Assembly (NCBI GenBank): GCA_003476705.1
Contig: DMVM01000078.1
Span: forward strand, 1 to 5,595
From: Coprothermobacter sp.
Lineage (GTDB): Bacteria > Coprothermobacterota > Coprothermobacteria > Coprothermobacterales > Coprothermobacteraceae
Length of the DNA: 5,595 nt
Direction: 5' to 3'
A program made the position numbers and the translations under genes. The notes below the pieces were generated by a model. That model saw nothing but the letters and a program-made list of their open reading frames with translations. It ran no database searches and was not told the origin of the DNA. This document shows, piece after piece, positions 1 through 5,595 of the stretch (position 1 is its first letter; each line of letters opens with the position of its first letter).

Positions 1-319
1 AACCTACAAAAGAATGAACATACCACTTTGCTGTTGGAAAAGAAAACGCGGCGTTTACCCAAGCTATCTCCCAAAATACCATGTCATGGATGCTGAGTTT
101 CCCAGTAACCAAAGCACTGCCGAACTCGGTCAAGCTTCCATCTTTTTCTTTTAGCCCAATTGTTTTAACCCATCTTGCAAGACTTTCCACTTGCTTGTTC
201 CCAAGGTCCCACTCGCGCCTCTCGCCGTTTTCGGACTCAATAAACACTTGTAGCCATTCTTCCCTAAGCCCAAACGAGCAATGTCGCGTCCAACCAACTA
301 GTCTATTCCAATCGTACAT
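1..319 (-). CDS. DUF4007-like protein, N-terminal part (runs off left edge)
   Basis: The frame opens with ATG at 319-317 and stays open for 106 codons to the window edge, so the C-terminus is missing. A ribosome binding site GGAAGTG (333-327) lies 7 bases before the ATG. The gene overlaps the end of the upstream PAPS-reductase fusion by 17 bases, which suggests translational coupling in one operon. Visible landmarks are RHCSFGLREEWL (residues 12-23), DLGNKQVESLARW (38-50), LTEFGSALV (63-71) and a Trp-rich stretch with W83, W87 and W99. Their order and spacing follow the DUF4007 pattern as I remember it (HxTFxLRxxWL, LGxGKxxVxSIRxW, LTxLGxxLF, then LWxxHWxLA), and they also match the C-terminal third of the neighbouring fusion. 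The molecular role of DUF4007 is unknown to me. I recall it beside PAPS-reductase-like genes in DNA-modification and defence islands. The reading frame is secure; the family call is by eye. Confidence 0.82.
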   Translation of the reverse strand, partial: MYDWNRLVGWTRHCSFGLREEWLQVFIESENGERREWDLGNKQVESLARWVKTIGLKEKDGSLTEFGSALVTGKLSIHDMVFWEIAWVNAAFSFPTAKWYVHSFVG

Positions 320-2711
320 TAGCCAGCACTTCCAATGATGAGACTTTAGAGTTAAGATATATATTGTCGAGGTCTTTTACAAGGTCGATTCTAATCAAAA
401 GAGGATACAACGTCGACAGTGCACGCAAGAGTTTTCTCATACTGCCCATATCAATGCCAAATAAGACGTAAGGTCCTTCTTCTGAGTTCGTTTCATAGAA
501 CTCATTCAGTGTTAATCCATATCTTCCTTTTAACTCTGCATATCTGTACATTGAATAAAGGATCACTTCTGGGCGTGCTTCCTTCCAACCATTTTTCGTA
601 ATCTGTACCTTATCTCTAGCTACTTCAGTAATAACACCAAAGCCCAATTCGGAACCTAAAGGGCTATACTTGAAAAGTTCAAACAGAGCATTTATAGCGT
701 TCTTTCTGGTGCGCTCGGCCTTTGCGAAATATGCACCACTTTGCTCAATACATTCATTCTTTGTAAGTACCTTACCCCACTGAACTTTTTGAAGGTACCA
801 TCTTACAACAGAAGAGTTTCTTGCAAGATTTGTCCAAATAACTGCCCATGTTGAAGTTTTATCCACATCTAGTTTTTGCAATAATTCACCAATTGGCGAA
901 AGGGCCAAGCCCGATTTTTCACCGATTACTACTTCGGAATCCCTTAACCAACCTAAAAGACTTTCCAACTGTCGGTTTCCAAGTCCAGTTTTTTCGTAAT
1001 CTTTCTCCTTCCAAGCTTGCAGCCATTTACCCGGCTCAGAGAGGAACCGTGCCAACCATTCTTTTCTGAGTCCAAAACCTTGGTAGGTTTGAAGTCTAAT
1101 ATCTGAATTATCAGTCCCCACTTCCACCAACCTCCCCGTAGTTACAGATAGTGACTTAGCGCCTAAACACACTTTGCCGCCGAACCATAGACACTCTGCG
1201 CAGTGAATGCACCTATCTTGGGCGATAGTTACCTTTGTGGTTGTTATGTGAAGTGCTCCGGTCGGACATTCAACTTGACACGCTTGGCAATGAGTGCAAT
1301 AACTGACTTTTGTAGCCACCCATCCAAGCCTTTTAATAATTTCTTTATCATCACTACTCAATCCATCTACCGTAATTACTTCAACGTCACCATCTTTCTT
1401 AAGCTGGAAATCAAGGATTTTCTGCGGCGAACTTGGATTTGAAGGATCTCTAACGTTAAGCTGACCTTGAATATCGCTTTCCATTACAACATTACCCACT
1501 GCTTTTACCCACTCAGTCCAGTTTTCGTTTGGATTCGCAAGTGCGTACATAACATCGTCACTGCTTTTTATAGTAGTGACTTTTTTCCCTCCTTGTGGAA
1601 GATATCTCCCTCCTGCTCTGTTTTTCCATTCACCGTTCTGCAAGTATGTTTCTATTTCATCCGAATTCAGACCACAATTAAGCGCATAGTCTCCAATTAT
1701 GTCTGTAAACTTCTTTATCTCAGAGCTGTAGCAAGAGGTTAAAACACATTCGGACCAAGGAGAAGCAAATGGGCATACTGAGCAACCGACACGCGTTAAA
1801 CCATTTCTGTACCCCTTATGAAGAGGTAGCTTTCTAGAAAGAATGTACAAGAACACCTCAATGGTGTTCCATTCAATTATGGGACTTGCATTTATCTGAG
1901 CAGCGTGTTTTCCGCCAATGGTAACGTCACCATAGCTGGCTCGGCGTGCACTCTCCTCTCGTCTAACGCCATCGACTATTAAAGCTCTGACTGAAGGCTT
2001 GCCTGCCAGCGTCCTTAACATCAACAACGTAGGAGCAGATTTATGGACAGTACAGCACCATCTTATCAATCTGCTCGGGGGCCCCATTTCTCGCCAAGTA
2101 GTTTCAGCATCTTTTTCGCTTTTTGCCGTGTAAAAGTTCAATTGAGGCCATCTCTTTTTTGCTTCTTCCACTACTTTGTAGGTATCACTCAATTCCATCC
2201 AAGTATCGTTAAACACTACAACATACTGGTCTGGATTTAGCGTCCTTTGCACTAAGTCGAGAAGGACCATGGAGTCTTTTCCTCCGGAGAAAGAAACTGC
2301 TGCTACGTCAACCCTGGGTCTGAACCGTTTGTACTTCTGCTCAACAAAACGCATGGCTTTTTCAGTAAGTCCATTAATGAACGTCTTATTCTTTTCTACC
2401 ATCAGGTTCACGTCAACTGGTTCCAAAGAAAGATCTTCGACTTTTACTACTACGTTCGGCTTAACAAAGTATCCACCGCCTTCAACGGTAGCAACTTCCT
2501 GGCCATCATAGAAATAATGCCGTCCCTTTGCCCAAAGTAAGGGTCCATCAGCATGAGGATACTGCCAGTATCGGTCTAAACCAAGAAGATCAAGTTCTTC
2601 ATAGAACACTGGCCTAATCGTACCTTCCATGGAGTTTTCAGTATCAGTAAGGGTTAGAAGGACGCCCTTTGTTTCAGTATCCCAGCAAACTTTATACAGA
2701 TAGCACCACAC
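303..2711 (-). CDS. PAPS-reductase-like / 2[4Fe-4S] ferredoxin / DUF4007-like fusion protein
   Basis: This is an 802-residue cytoplasmic protein. Residues 1-85 are an N-terminal region (YKVCWDTETKG, then IRPVFYEELDLLG). A PP-loop domain follows with SFSGGKDS (about 140-147), FNDTWMELSDTY (167-178), the cysteine pair RWCCTVHK (217-224) and DGVRREESARR (247-257). C310, C313, C322 and C327 form a further cysteine group. A ferredoxin domain has CxxCxxCxxxCP (C472, C475, C478, C482) and a second set C501, C504, C507, C515. The C-terminal third (about 538-802) has GLRKEWL (547-553), GLGNRQLESLLGWL (576-589) and LSPIGELL (604-611), which I read as DUF4007-like. PP-loop enzymes of this type activate a substrate with ATP or handle sulfate or thiol chemistry; DndC and SspD relatives serve DNA phosphorothioation. 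The length and the fused ferredoxin argue against simple assimilatory sulfate reduction. The frame is open up to GTG at 2720, but GTG at 2711 has the better ribosome binding site and is chosen. Substrate unknown. Confidence 0.9.
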   Translation of the reverse strand: MWCYLYKVCWDTETKGVLLTLTDTENSMEGTIRPVFYEELDLLGLDRYWQYPHADGPLLWAKGRHYFYDGQEVATVEGGGYFVKPNVVVKVEDLSLEPVDVNLMVEKNKTFINGLTEKAMRFVEQKYKRFRPRVDVAAVSFSGGKDSMVLLDLVQRTLNPDQYVVVFNDTWMELSDTYKVVEEAKKRWPQLNFYTAKSEKDAETTWREMGPPSRLIRWCCTVHKSAPTLLMLRTLAGKPSVRALIVDGVRREESARRASYGDVTIGGKHAAQINASPIIEWNTIEVFLYILSRKLPLHKGYRNGLTRVGCSVCPFASPWSECVLTSCYSSEIKKFTDIIGDYALNCGLNSDEIETYLQNGEWKNRAGGRYLPQGGKKVTTIKSSDDVMYALANPNENWTEWVKAVGNVVMESDIQGQLNVRDPSNPSSPQKILDFQLKKDGDVEVITVDGLSSDDKEIIKRLGWVATKVSYCTHCQACQVECPTGALHITTTKVTIAQDRCIHCAECLWFGGKVCLGAKSLSVTTGRLVEVGTDNSDIRLQTYQGFGLRKEWLARFLSEPGKWLQAWKEKDYEKTGLGNRQLESLLGWLRDSEVVIGEKSGLALSPIGELLQKLDVDKTSTWAVIWTNLARNSSVVRWYLQKVQWGKVLTKNECIEQSGAYFAKAERTRKNAINALFELFKYSPLGSELGFGVITEVARDKVQITKNGWKEARPEVILYSMYRYAELKGRYGLTLNEFYETNSEEGPYVLFGIDMGSMRKLLRALSTLYPLLIRIDLVKDLDNIYLNSKVSSLEVLANVRLE

Positions 2712-2715
2712 CCCT

Positions 2716-2721
2716 ATCACC
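2716..2721 (-). promoter_or_regulatory. Ribosome binding site that favours the GTG-2711 start
   Basis: GGTGAT on the minus strand (2721-2716) matches six consecutive positions of the ideal GGAGGTGATC sequence and lies 4 bases before GTG 2711. The alternative in-frame GTG at 2720 overlaps this site and has no convincing site of its own. The next upstream in-frame stop is at 2762-2760, and no ATG or TTG lies in frame between that stop and 2720. The difference is only three residues. Confidence 0.5.
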
Positions 2722-2774
2722 CAAGCAAGACTTTGACCTGCCGTATAAGAAAATCCTACTCATCGCATTCAAAC

Positions 2775-2791
2775 GCGCCATTATGAGGCGC
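2775..2791 (-). repeat. Small GC inverted repeat in the presumed 5' leader
   Basis: GCGCC (2775-2779) and GGCGC (2787-2791) are exact reverse complements around a 7-base loop. They lie between the candidate leftward promoter (2812-2840) and the GTG start at 2711, so they could fold in the mRNA leader or act as an operator. There is no T-run, so it is not a standard intrinsic terminator. A 5-bp arm can occur by chance. Confidence 0.25.
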
Positions 2792-2811
2792 ATCAACTTA
2801 ACTTTTCGTAC

Positions 2812-2840
2812 ATTATAAACCAGCAACCCAACTTTATGAA
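2812..2840 (-). promoter_or_regulatory. Candidate promoter for the leftward PAPS-reductase operon
   Basis: On the minus strand a perfect TATAAT (-10) sits at 2817-2812. It is preceded, after a 17-base spacer, by TTCATA (2840-2835), which matches four of six bases of the TTGACA -35 box. Transcription would begin near 2805, giving a leader of roughly 95 bases before GTG 2711 that contains the 2775-2791 inverted repeat. The evidence is sequence only; the region is A+T-rich, so chance matches are possible. Confidence 0.5.
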
Positions 2841-2893
2841 CTCCCTTTGACTTTAGATGGGATAGCAGAAATTAGATAACACCTTGTAAAGTA

Positions 2894-2903
2894 AGCCTAG
2901 GCT
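2894..2903. repeat. Perfect 10-bp palindrome AGCCTAGGCT
   Basis: AGCCTAGGCT is its own reverse complement and lies about 55 bases upstream of the candidate leftward -35 box. It could be a binding site for a dimeric regulator, but there is only one copy and symmetry does not extend beyond 10 bp. Confidence 0.25.
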
Positions 2904-3030
2904 CATTGGCGTAGCTATATTGCATAGAAAGATGCCTAACGCAATTTATTGAAAGGCAGTAAAGAGAAGCTATTTACCAATGCTAAATTGATTACTTTGC
3001 GGCTCAATCAAGACCAGGCTTTCCTTCTAA

Positions 3031-3134
3031 TCAAGCAGCATTCATGGCATTTGCATTGCCTCTTCGGCATAAGTGTTTATAACCAGTACTGGCAAACGAT
3101 AAAACCAAGTCTTTGCCCCAAAGTCTTTTCTCAT
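3031..3134 (-). pseudogene. Decayed N-terminal fragment of a flavin reductase-family (FMN-binding split barrel) gene
   Basis: On the minus strand, ATG at 3134-3132 opens a frame with DFGAKTWFYRLPVLVI followed by NTYAE. This closely resembles the start of flavin reductase/flavoredoxin-type proteins as I know them (KDFGAKxWxYPLPVLIIxTYxEDGxPNAMNAAWGG). After the GAA codon at 3065-3063 one base appears to be missing. Reading on in the shifted frame gives GNANAMNAA (3060-3034), exactly the family continuation, and then TGA (3033-3031) where the family has Trp. The original frame hits TGA at 3044-3042. So a frameshift and a nonsense codon disable the gene about 35 codons in, while intact family members are roughly 170-200 residues. 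Further downstream, in the original frame, PQSNQFSIGK (3002-2973) could be a scrap of the C-terminal part, but that is weak. The gene points the same way as the PAPS-reductase operon. An intact flavin reductase is not expected from this locus. Confidence 0.72.
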
Positions 3135-3205
3135 GATTTGTCATCTCTTTTATCTCTCAATTATTAGAGATTCCCTTTTTAGCAGCGTAGAAAGTTGCCC
3201 ATTTC

Positions 3206-3289
3206 TTAGATCAACCTCCGTAAAAAGTAATCCTGGGTAATTGCCTTTTGCATGCGAATTTCAAGCAACCTAACCGCAATATAATACAT
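3206..3289 (-). other. Unrecognised 27-codon minus-strand frame (possible relic or leader peptide)
   Basis: ATG at 3289-3287 runs 27 codons to TAA (3208-3206). GGAGG at 3297-3293 lies just 3 bases upstream, which is too close for efficient initiation. The product (RLLEIRMQKAITQDYFLRRL is its core) is basic and matches nothing I recognise. It partly overlaps another short frame starting at ATG 3365-3363 and ending at TAG 3272-3270. A second GGAGG (3219-3215) sits inside its 3' end, 12 bases before an ATG (3202-3200) with only seven codons. These may be remnants of a gene formerly upstream of the flavin reductase, or chance. Confidence 0.15.
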
Positions 3290-3363
3290 CGACCTCCAGC
3301 CAATATGCTACTTCTGTTCTTGCACTGACGTTGACTTCGTGACTCGTAATGGAATGACGGTTC

Positions 3364-3375
3364 ATATATATATAT
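3364..3375. repeat. (AT)6 dinucleotide tract
   Basis: Twelve bases of uninterrupted AT repeat lie in the intergenic region, about 180 bases upstream of the glycyl radical enzyme start. It may only reflect local A+T richness, though such a flexible tract can vary in length. Confidence 0.5.
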
Positions 3376-3432
3376 CAGAGCCTAAAACTCGAACTTGGCT
3401 CCATGTAAAATTGACATATATAACAGCCTCAA

Positions 3433-3450
3433 AAACCGCAATGAAACCGC
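3433..3450 (+). promoter_or_regulatory. 11-bp-spaced direct repeat AAACCGC upstream of the glycyl radical enzyme gene
   Basis: AAACCGC occurs at 3433-3439 and again at 3444-3450, an 11-bp step that puts both copies on nearly the same face of the helix. AACCGCAAT recurs further upstream at 3272-3280 and matches the longer form at 3434-3442. The pair lies about 65-80 bases before the candidate -10 box at 3513, a position typical of activator sites. The second copy overlaps TGAAACCGCTTATC (3442-3455), which resembles a catabolite-response (cre) element in its first twelve positions but lacks the terminal CA. Confidence 0.35.
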
Positions 3451-3512
3451 TTATCAAGGAACTTTTGTCTTTTTGGAATCGATTTGTTTAAGTGTCATTA
3501 CCTTCAGTAATT

Positions 3513-3518
3513 TATAAT
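3513..3518 (+). promoter_or_regulatory. Candidate -10 box for the glycyl radical enzyme gene
   Basis: TATAAT at 3513-3518 is a perfect -10 hexamer, about 23 bases before the ribosome binding site. No good -35 box sits at the normal distance: the best is GTGTCA (3492-3497, four of six matches) with a short 15-base spacer. A weak -35 would suit activator-dependent transcription, in keeping with the direct repeat upstream. Confidence 0.4.
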
Positions 3519-3541
3519 GAATAGAAGGAACCAATTATCGC

Positions 3542-3548
3542 GGAGGTG
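3542..3548 (+). promoter_or_regulatory. Strong ribosome binding site fixing a TTG start
   Basis: GGAGGTG (3542-3548) lies 5 bases before TTG 3554-3556. An in-frame TGA at 3518-3520 closes the frame upstream, and no ATG or GTG lies in frame between it and the TTG. The first downstream in-frame ATG (within AMAFKYLL) would remove more than 70 residues of the conserved N-terminal region. TTG is therefore the start. Confidence 0.85.
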
Positions 3549-3553
3549 CAAAT

Positions 3554-5595
3554 TTGGGGAATTTAGAAAATCAACCTATACGTAGTAGATCTGGAGAAAA
3601 ACTGCAGAAAGAAATCCAGAAGCGCAGAGAGGCTGTTAGGCCCATAAATGAGCGCATAGCTCGGCTCAGGGAAGAAAGTGTAAATGCCCAAGTAAAGATT
3701 TCCACAGAGCGAGCACGGTTGGTTACAGAGTTTTACCAAAGTGGAGTGGCAGACAACCTGAGCATACCAGTGCAGCGAGCCATGGCATTTAAGTACTTGC
3801 TGGAGCACTGCAGTTTACCAGTGGAAGAAGGTCAGCTCATTGTAGGCTTAAGGGGAACAGGTCCCAATGAGGTGCCCACTTATCCAGAGATATGTGCTCA
3901 TTCACTGGAAGATTTGGACATACTAGATACGCGAGAAAACATGCCCTACCACAACACTGCTGAAGACAAACAGCTTTATGAAAGCACCATACTGCCTTTT
4001 TGGCAAGGTAAAACCATCAGGGAAAAACTGTTCCAACGCATGCCCGAGGAGTGGCTTAAGTGCTACGAAGCAGGTATTTGGACAGAGTTCATGGAACAGC
4101 GAGCACCGGGTCATACTGCCGGTGGCGAGCGCATCTTCCAAAAGGGCATCCTGGATATAAAGGAAGAAATAAAACAGCGCAGGGCACAGCTTGACAAGAG
4201 CGATCCCGCATACGAAGAAAAAATGGAAGAGCTTAAAGCCATGGACATTGCAGCTGATGCGCTCCTTAGCTATGCTCAGCGTTATGCAGAGAAATTGGAG
4301 CAACTAGCACAAGAAGAAACGAATGTGGATAGGAAAGCAGAGCTTTTGCATATGGCTGCCATTTGCCGCAAAGTACCTGCTCATGCGCCAGAAACCTTCT
4401 GGGAGGCGCTTCAGCATTACTGGTTCATACACGTGGGCATAACCTATGAAACCAATCCGTGGGATTCTTTCAACCCGGGGCGGCTGGATCAGCACTTAAG
4501 GCCCTTTTATGAGAAAGAAATCAGTGAAGGAACGTTAACTCGGGAAAAAGCAAAGGAACTGCTTGAAGCTTTTTGGGTGAAGTTCAACAACCAGCCAGCA
4601 GTACCTAAGGTGGGTGTCACAGCTGAAGAAAGTTTTACCTACAACGATTTTACAAAAATAAACATTGGTGGCTTAAAGGTGGACGGTTCAGACGGCACTA
4701 GCGATGTTTCTTACCTGTTGCTGGAAGTACTTGATGAAATGCGCACGCTGCAGCCAAACACGGCAGTTCTTATAAGCAATAAAACACCTGATAGACTGCT
4801 CAGGAAAGCACTAGAGGTTATTGGCCCAGGTTTTGGTGAACCGCCCCTGTTCAACGCTGATGGCATCATTGTAAAAATGCTTAGGCAAGGAAAAACATTG
4901 GAAGATGCAAGGACTGCAGGGGTTAGTGGCTGTGTGGAGACAGGCTCCTTTGGCAAGGAATCCTACATACTGACAGGGTATTTTAACCTGCCGAAGATAC
5001 TGGAAATCACCCTTAACAACGGTGTGGACCCAATAACGGGCAAGAAAATAGGTTTGGAAACAGGAGACCCTAGCACCTTCCAAACTTATGAAGAACTTTG
5101 GGACGCCTACTTAAGGCAGATAAAGTACTTCATGGACATAAAGATGAAGGGCAACGACATTATTGAGGAACTTTACGCCACCGAGCTGCCGGTGCCATTC
5201 ATGTCGTTGTGGATTGAAGATTGCGTAAAGCGTGCAAAGGATTACAACAGCGGCGGAACCCGTTACAATACGCAGTACGTACAACTTGTCGGTTTGGGCA
5301 CTGTAACTTTGAGTCTGAGTTCCATAAAATACCACGTGTTTGAAAACCACACATTTACCATGGAAGAGCTGCTAAAAGCACTAAGCAGCAACTTCGAAGG
5401 GCCCTATGAAATGATGCGGCAAGTCATACTTACGCGGACGCCCAAATTTGGCGAAGACAACGATTTTACCGACCACATAGCTAAGGCCTTGGTGGATAAA
5501 ACAGTGGAGCTCATTGAGAGCTACCCGCCCACACCTGTAAGAAGAGCATCTCGCAGAGCTTATTGGTTGCCCACCACGGTGCACGTGTATTTTGG
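3554..5595 (+). CDS. hypD: Glycyl radical enzyme, probable trans-4-hydroxy-L-proline dehydratase (HypD-type); C-terminus beyond right edge
   Basis: The frame is open from TTG 3554 to the right edge (680 codons, no stop). It is a PFL-domain glycyl radical enzyme: SGCVETGSFGKESYILTGY carries the thiyl-radical Cys at residue 460 and a Glu at 462. Pyruvate formate-lyase has two adjacent cysteines there; Cys-x-Glu marks the dehydratase and C-N/C-C lyase branches. Using active-site positions of Clostridioides difficile HypD as I recall them (F152, H160, D278, S334, F340, C434, E436, Y450), each has the same residue here at an offset of 26-27: F179, H187 (in RAPGHT), D304, S360, F366, C460, E462, Y476. 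HypD removes water from trans-4-hydroxy-L-proline to give pyrroline-5-carboxylate, which ProC reduces to proline. The RVxGY-type glycyl loop (roughly the last 110-130 residues) and any radical-SAM activase gene lie outside the window. Alternatives are other HypD-like enzymes, such as those acting on D-hydroxyproline or its betaines. Automated labels may read formate acetyltransferase. Confidence 0.88.
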   Translation, partial: MGNLENQPIRSRSGEKLQKEIQKRREAVRPINERIARLREESVNAQVKISTERARLVTEFYQSGVADNLSIPVQRAMAFKYLLEHCSLPVEEGQLIVGLRGTGPNEVPTYPEICAHSLEDLDILDTRENMPYHNTAEDKQLYESTILPFWQGKTIREKLFQRMPEEWLKCYEAGIWTEFMEQRAPGHTAGGERIFQKGILDIKEEIKQRRAQLDKSDPAYEEKMEELKAMDIAADALLSYAQRYAEKLEQLAQEETNVDRKAELLHMAAICRKVPAHAPETFWEALQHYWFIHVGITYETNPWDSFNPGRLDQHLRPFYEKEISEGTLTREKAKELLEAFWVKFNNQPAVPKVGVTAEESFTYNDFTKINIGGLKVDGSDGTSDVSYLLLEVLDEMRTLQPNTAVLISNKTPDRLLRKALEVIGPGFGEPPLFNADGIIVKMLRQGKTLEDARTAGVSGCVETGSFGKESYILTGYFNLPKILEITLNNGVDPITGKKIGLETGDPSTFQTYEELWDAYLRQIKYFMDIKMKGNDIIEELYATELPVPFMSLWIEDCVKRAKDYNSGGTRYNTQYVQLVGLGTVTLSLSSIKYHVFENHTFTMEELLKALSSNFEGPYEMMRQVILTRTPKFGEDNDFTDHIAKALVDKTVELIESYPPTPVRRASRRAYWLPTTVHVYF

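Larger units (their letters stand above)
2712..3553. other. Divergent intergenic region without an intact gene
   Basis: These roughly 840 bases separate the leftward PAPS-reductase operon from the rightward glycyl radical enzyme gene. No intact gene is recognisable. The only coding similarity I see is a decayed flavin-reductase N-terminus on the minus strand (3134-3031). The rest holds candidate promoters for both flanking units, an 11-bp-spaced direct repeat (3433-3450), a perfect 10-bp palindrome AGCCTAGGCT (2894-2903), a hairpin in the presumed leftward leader (2775-2791), an (AT)6 run (3364-3375) and two overlapping short minus-strand frames at 3365-3206 that I do not recognise. Base composition is visibly richer in A+T than the flanking genes. 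No tRNA, CRISPR array or insertion sequence is apparent. Confidence 0.7.

Noticed and set aside
81..338. 85-codon plus-strand frame at the left end
   Set aside because: It is antisense to the DUF4007-like gene, whose conserved motifs and overlap with the upstream gene make the minus strand the coding one.
2698..2793. 31-codon minus-strand frame from ATG 2793 overlapping the start of the PAPS-reductase fusion in another frame
   Set aside because: It has no ribosome binding site, an unremarkable product and no known homologue. I considered a frameshift joining it to the fusion protein, but the fusion's own frame already contains the expected N-terminal landmarks.
2949..3167. 72-codon plus-strand open frame starting with TTG in the intergenic region
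   Set aside because: It has no ribosome binding site, its product matches nothing I know, and most of it is antisense to the flavin-reductase relic, which explains its openness better.
3152..3180. Terminator-like hairpin ATCTCT/AGAGAT followed by CCCTTTTT on the plus strand
   Set aside because: The stem is six mostly A-T pairs with an 8-base loop, the T-run starts after TCCC, and no plus-strand gene upstream needs a terminator.
3280..3285. A second TATAAT on the plus strand
   Set aside because: No acceptable -35 box is present, and it lies 270 bases upstream of the gene in A+T-rich sequence, so chance is likely.
3411..3416. Perfect TTGACA as a -35 box for the rightward gene
   Set aside because: No -10-like hexamer lies 15-20 bases downstream; the sequence there is AAACCGCAATG. 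The perfect TATAAT at 3513 is too far away to pair with it.
3923..4303. 126-codon minus-strand frame within the glycyl radical enzyme gene
   Set aside because: It is opposite strongly conserved coding sequence and has no ribosome binding site or recognisable product, so it is a shadow frame.

Overview
The window looks like an anaerobic, probably thermophilic, peptide-fermenting bacterium. The evidence is an oxygen-sensitive glycyl radical enzyme, strong GGAGGTG-type ribosome binding sites with TTG and GTG starts, moderate-to-low GC, and a PAPS-reductase/ferredoxin fusion of a kind I associate with archaea and deep-branching or clostridial bacteria. A Coprothermobacter-like or other thermophilic Firmicutes-like source would fit, but that is an inference from style, not an identification.

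Layout. Positions 1-2711 hold a leftward operon of at least two genes. The first (2711 to 303) encodes an 802-residue fusion: an N-terminal extension, a PP-loop PAPS-reductase-like domain, a two-cluster ferredoxin domain and a C-terminal domain that I read as DUF4007-like. The second gene starts at 319, overlaps the end of the first by 17 bases and runs off the left edge. Its visible 106 residues resemble the C-terminal domain of the first protein, so a free-standing DUF4007-like protein follows a fused one. This resembles DNA sulfur-modification (Dnd/Ssp-like) defence modules, but no other component is visible.

Positions 2712-3553 form a long divergent intergenic region with no intact gene. 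It carries a decayed leftward flavin-reductase remnant (about 3134 to 3031), candidate promoters for both flanking transcription units, an 11-bp-spaced direct repeat upstream of the rightward gene, and a few short unexplained reading frames.

Positions 3554-5595 hold the first 680 codons of a rightward glycyl radical enzyme, cut by the right edge before its glycyl-radical motif. Its GCVE active site and several substrate-pocket positions match trans-4-hydroxy-L-proline dehydratase (HypD), not pyruvate formate-lyase. HypD would feed hydroxyproline from collagen-like peptides into proline and Stickland metabolism. The two transcription units diverge and have no evident functional connection.
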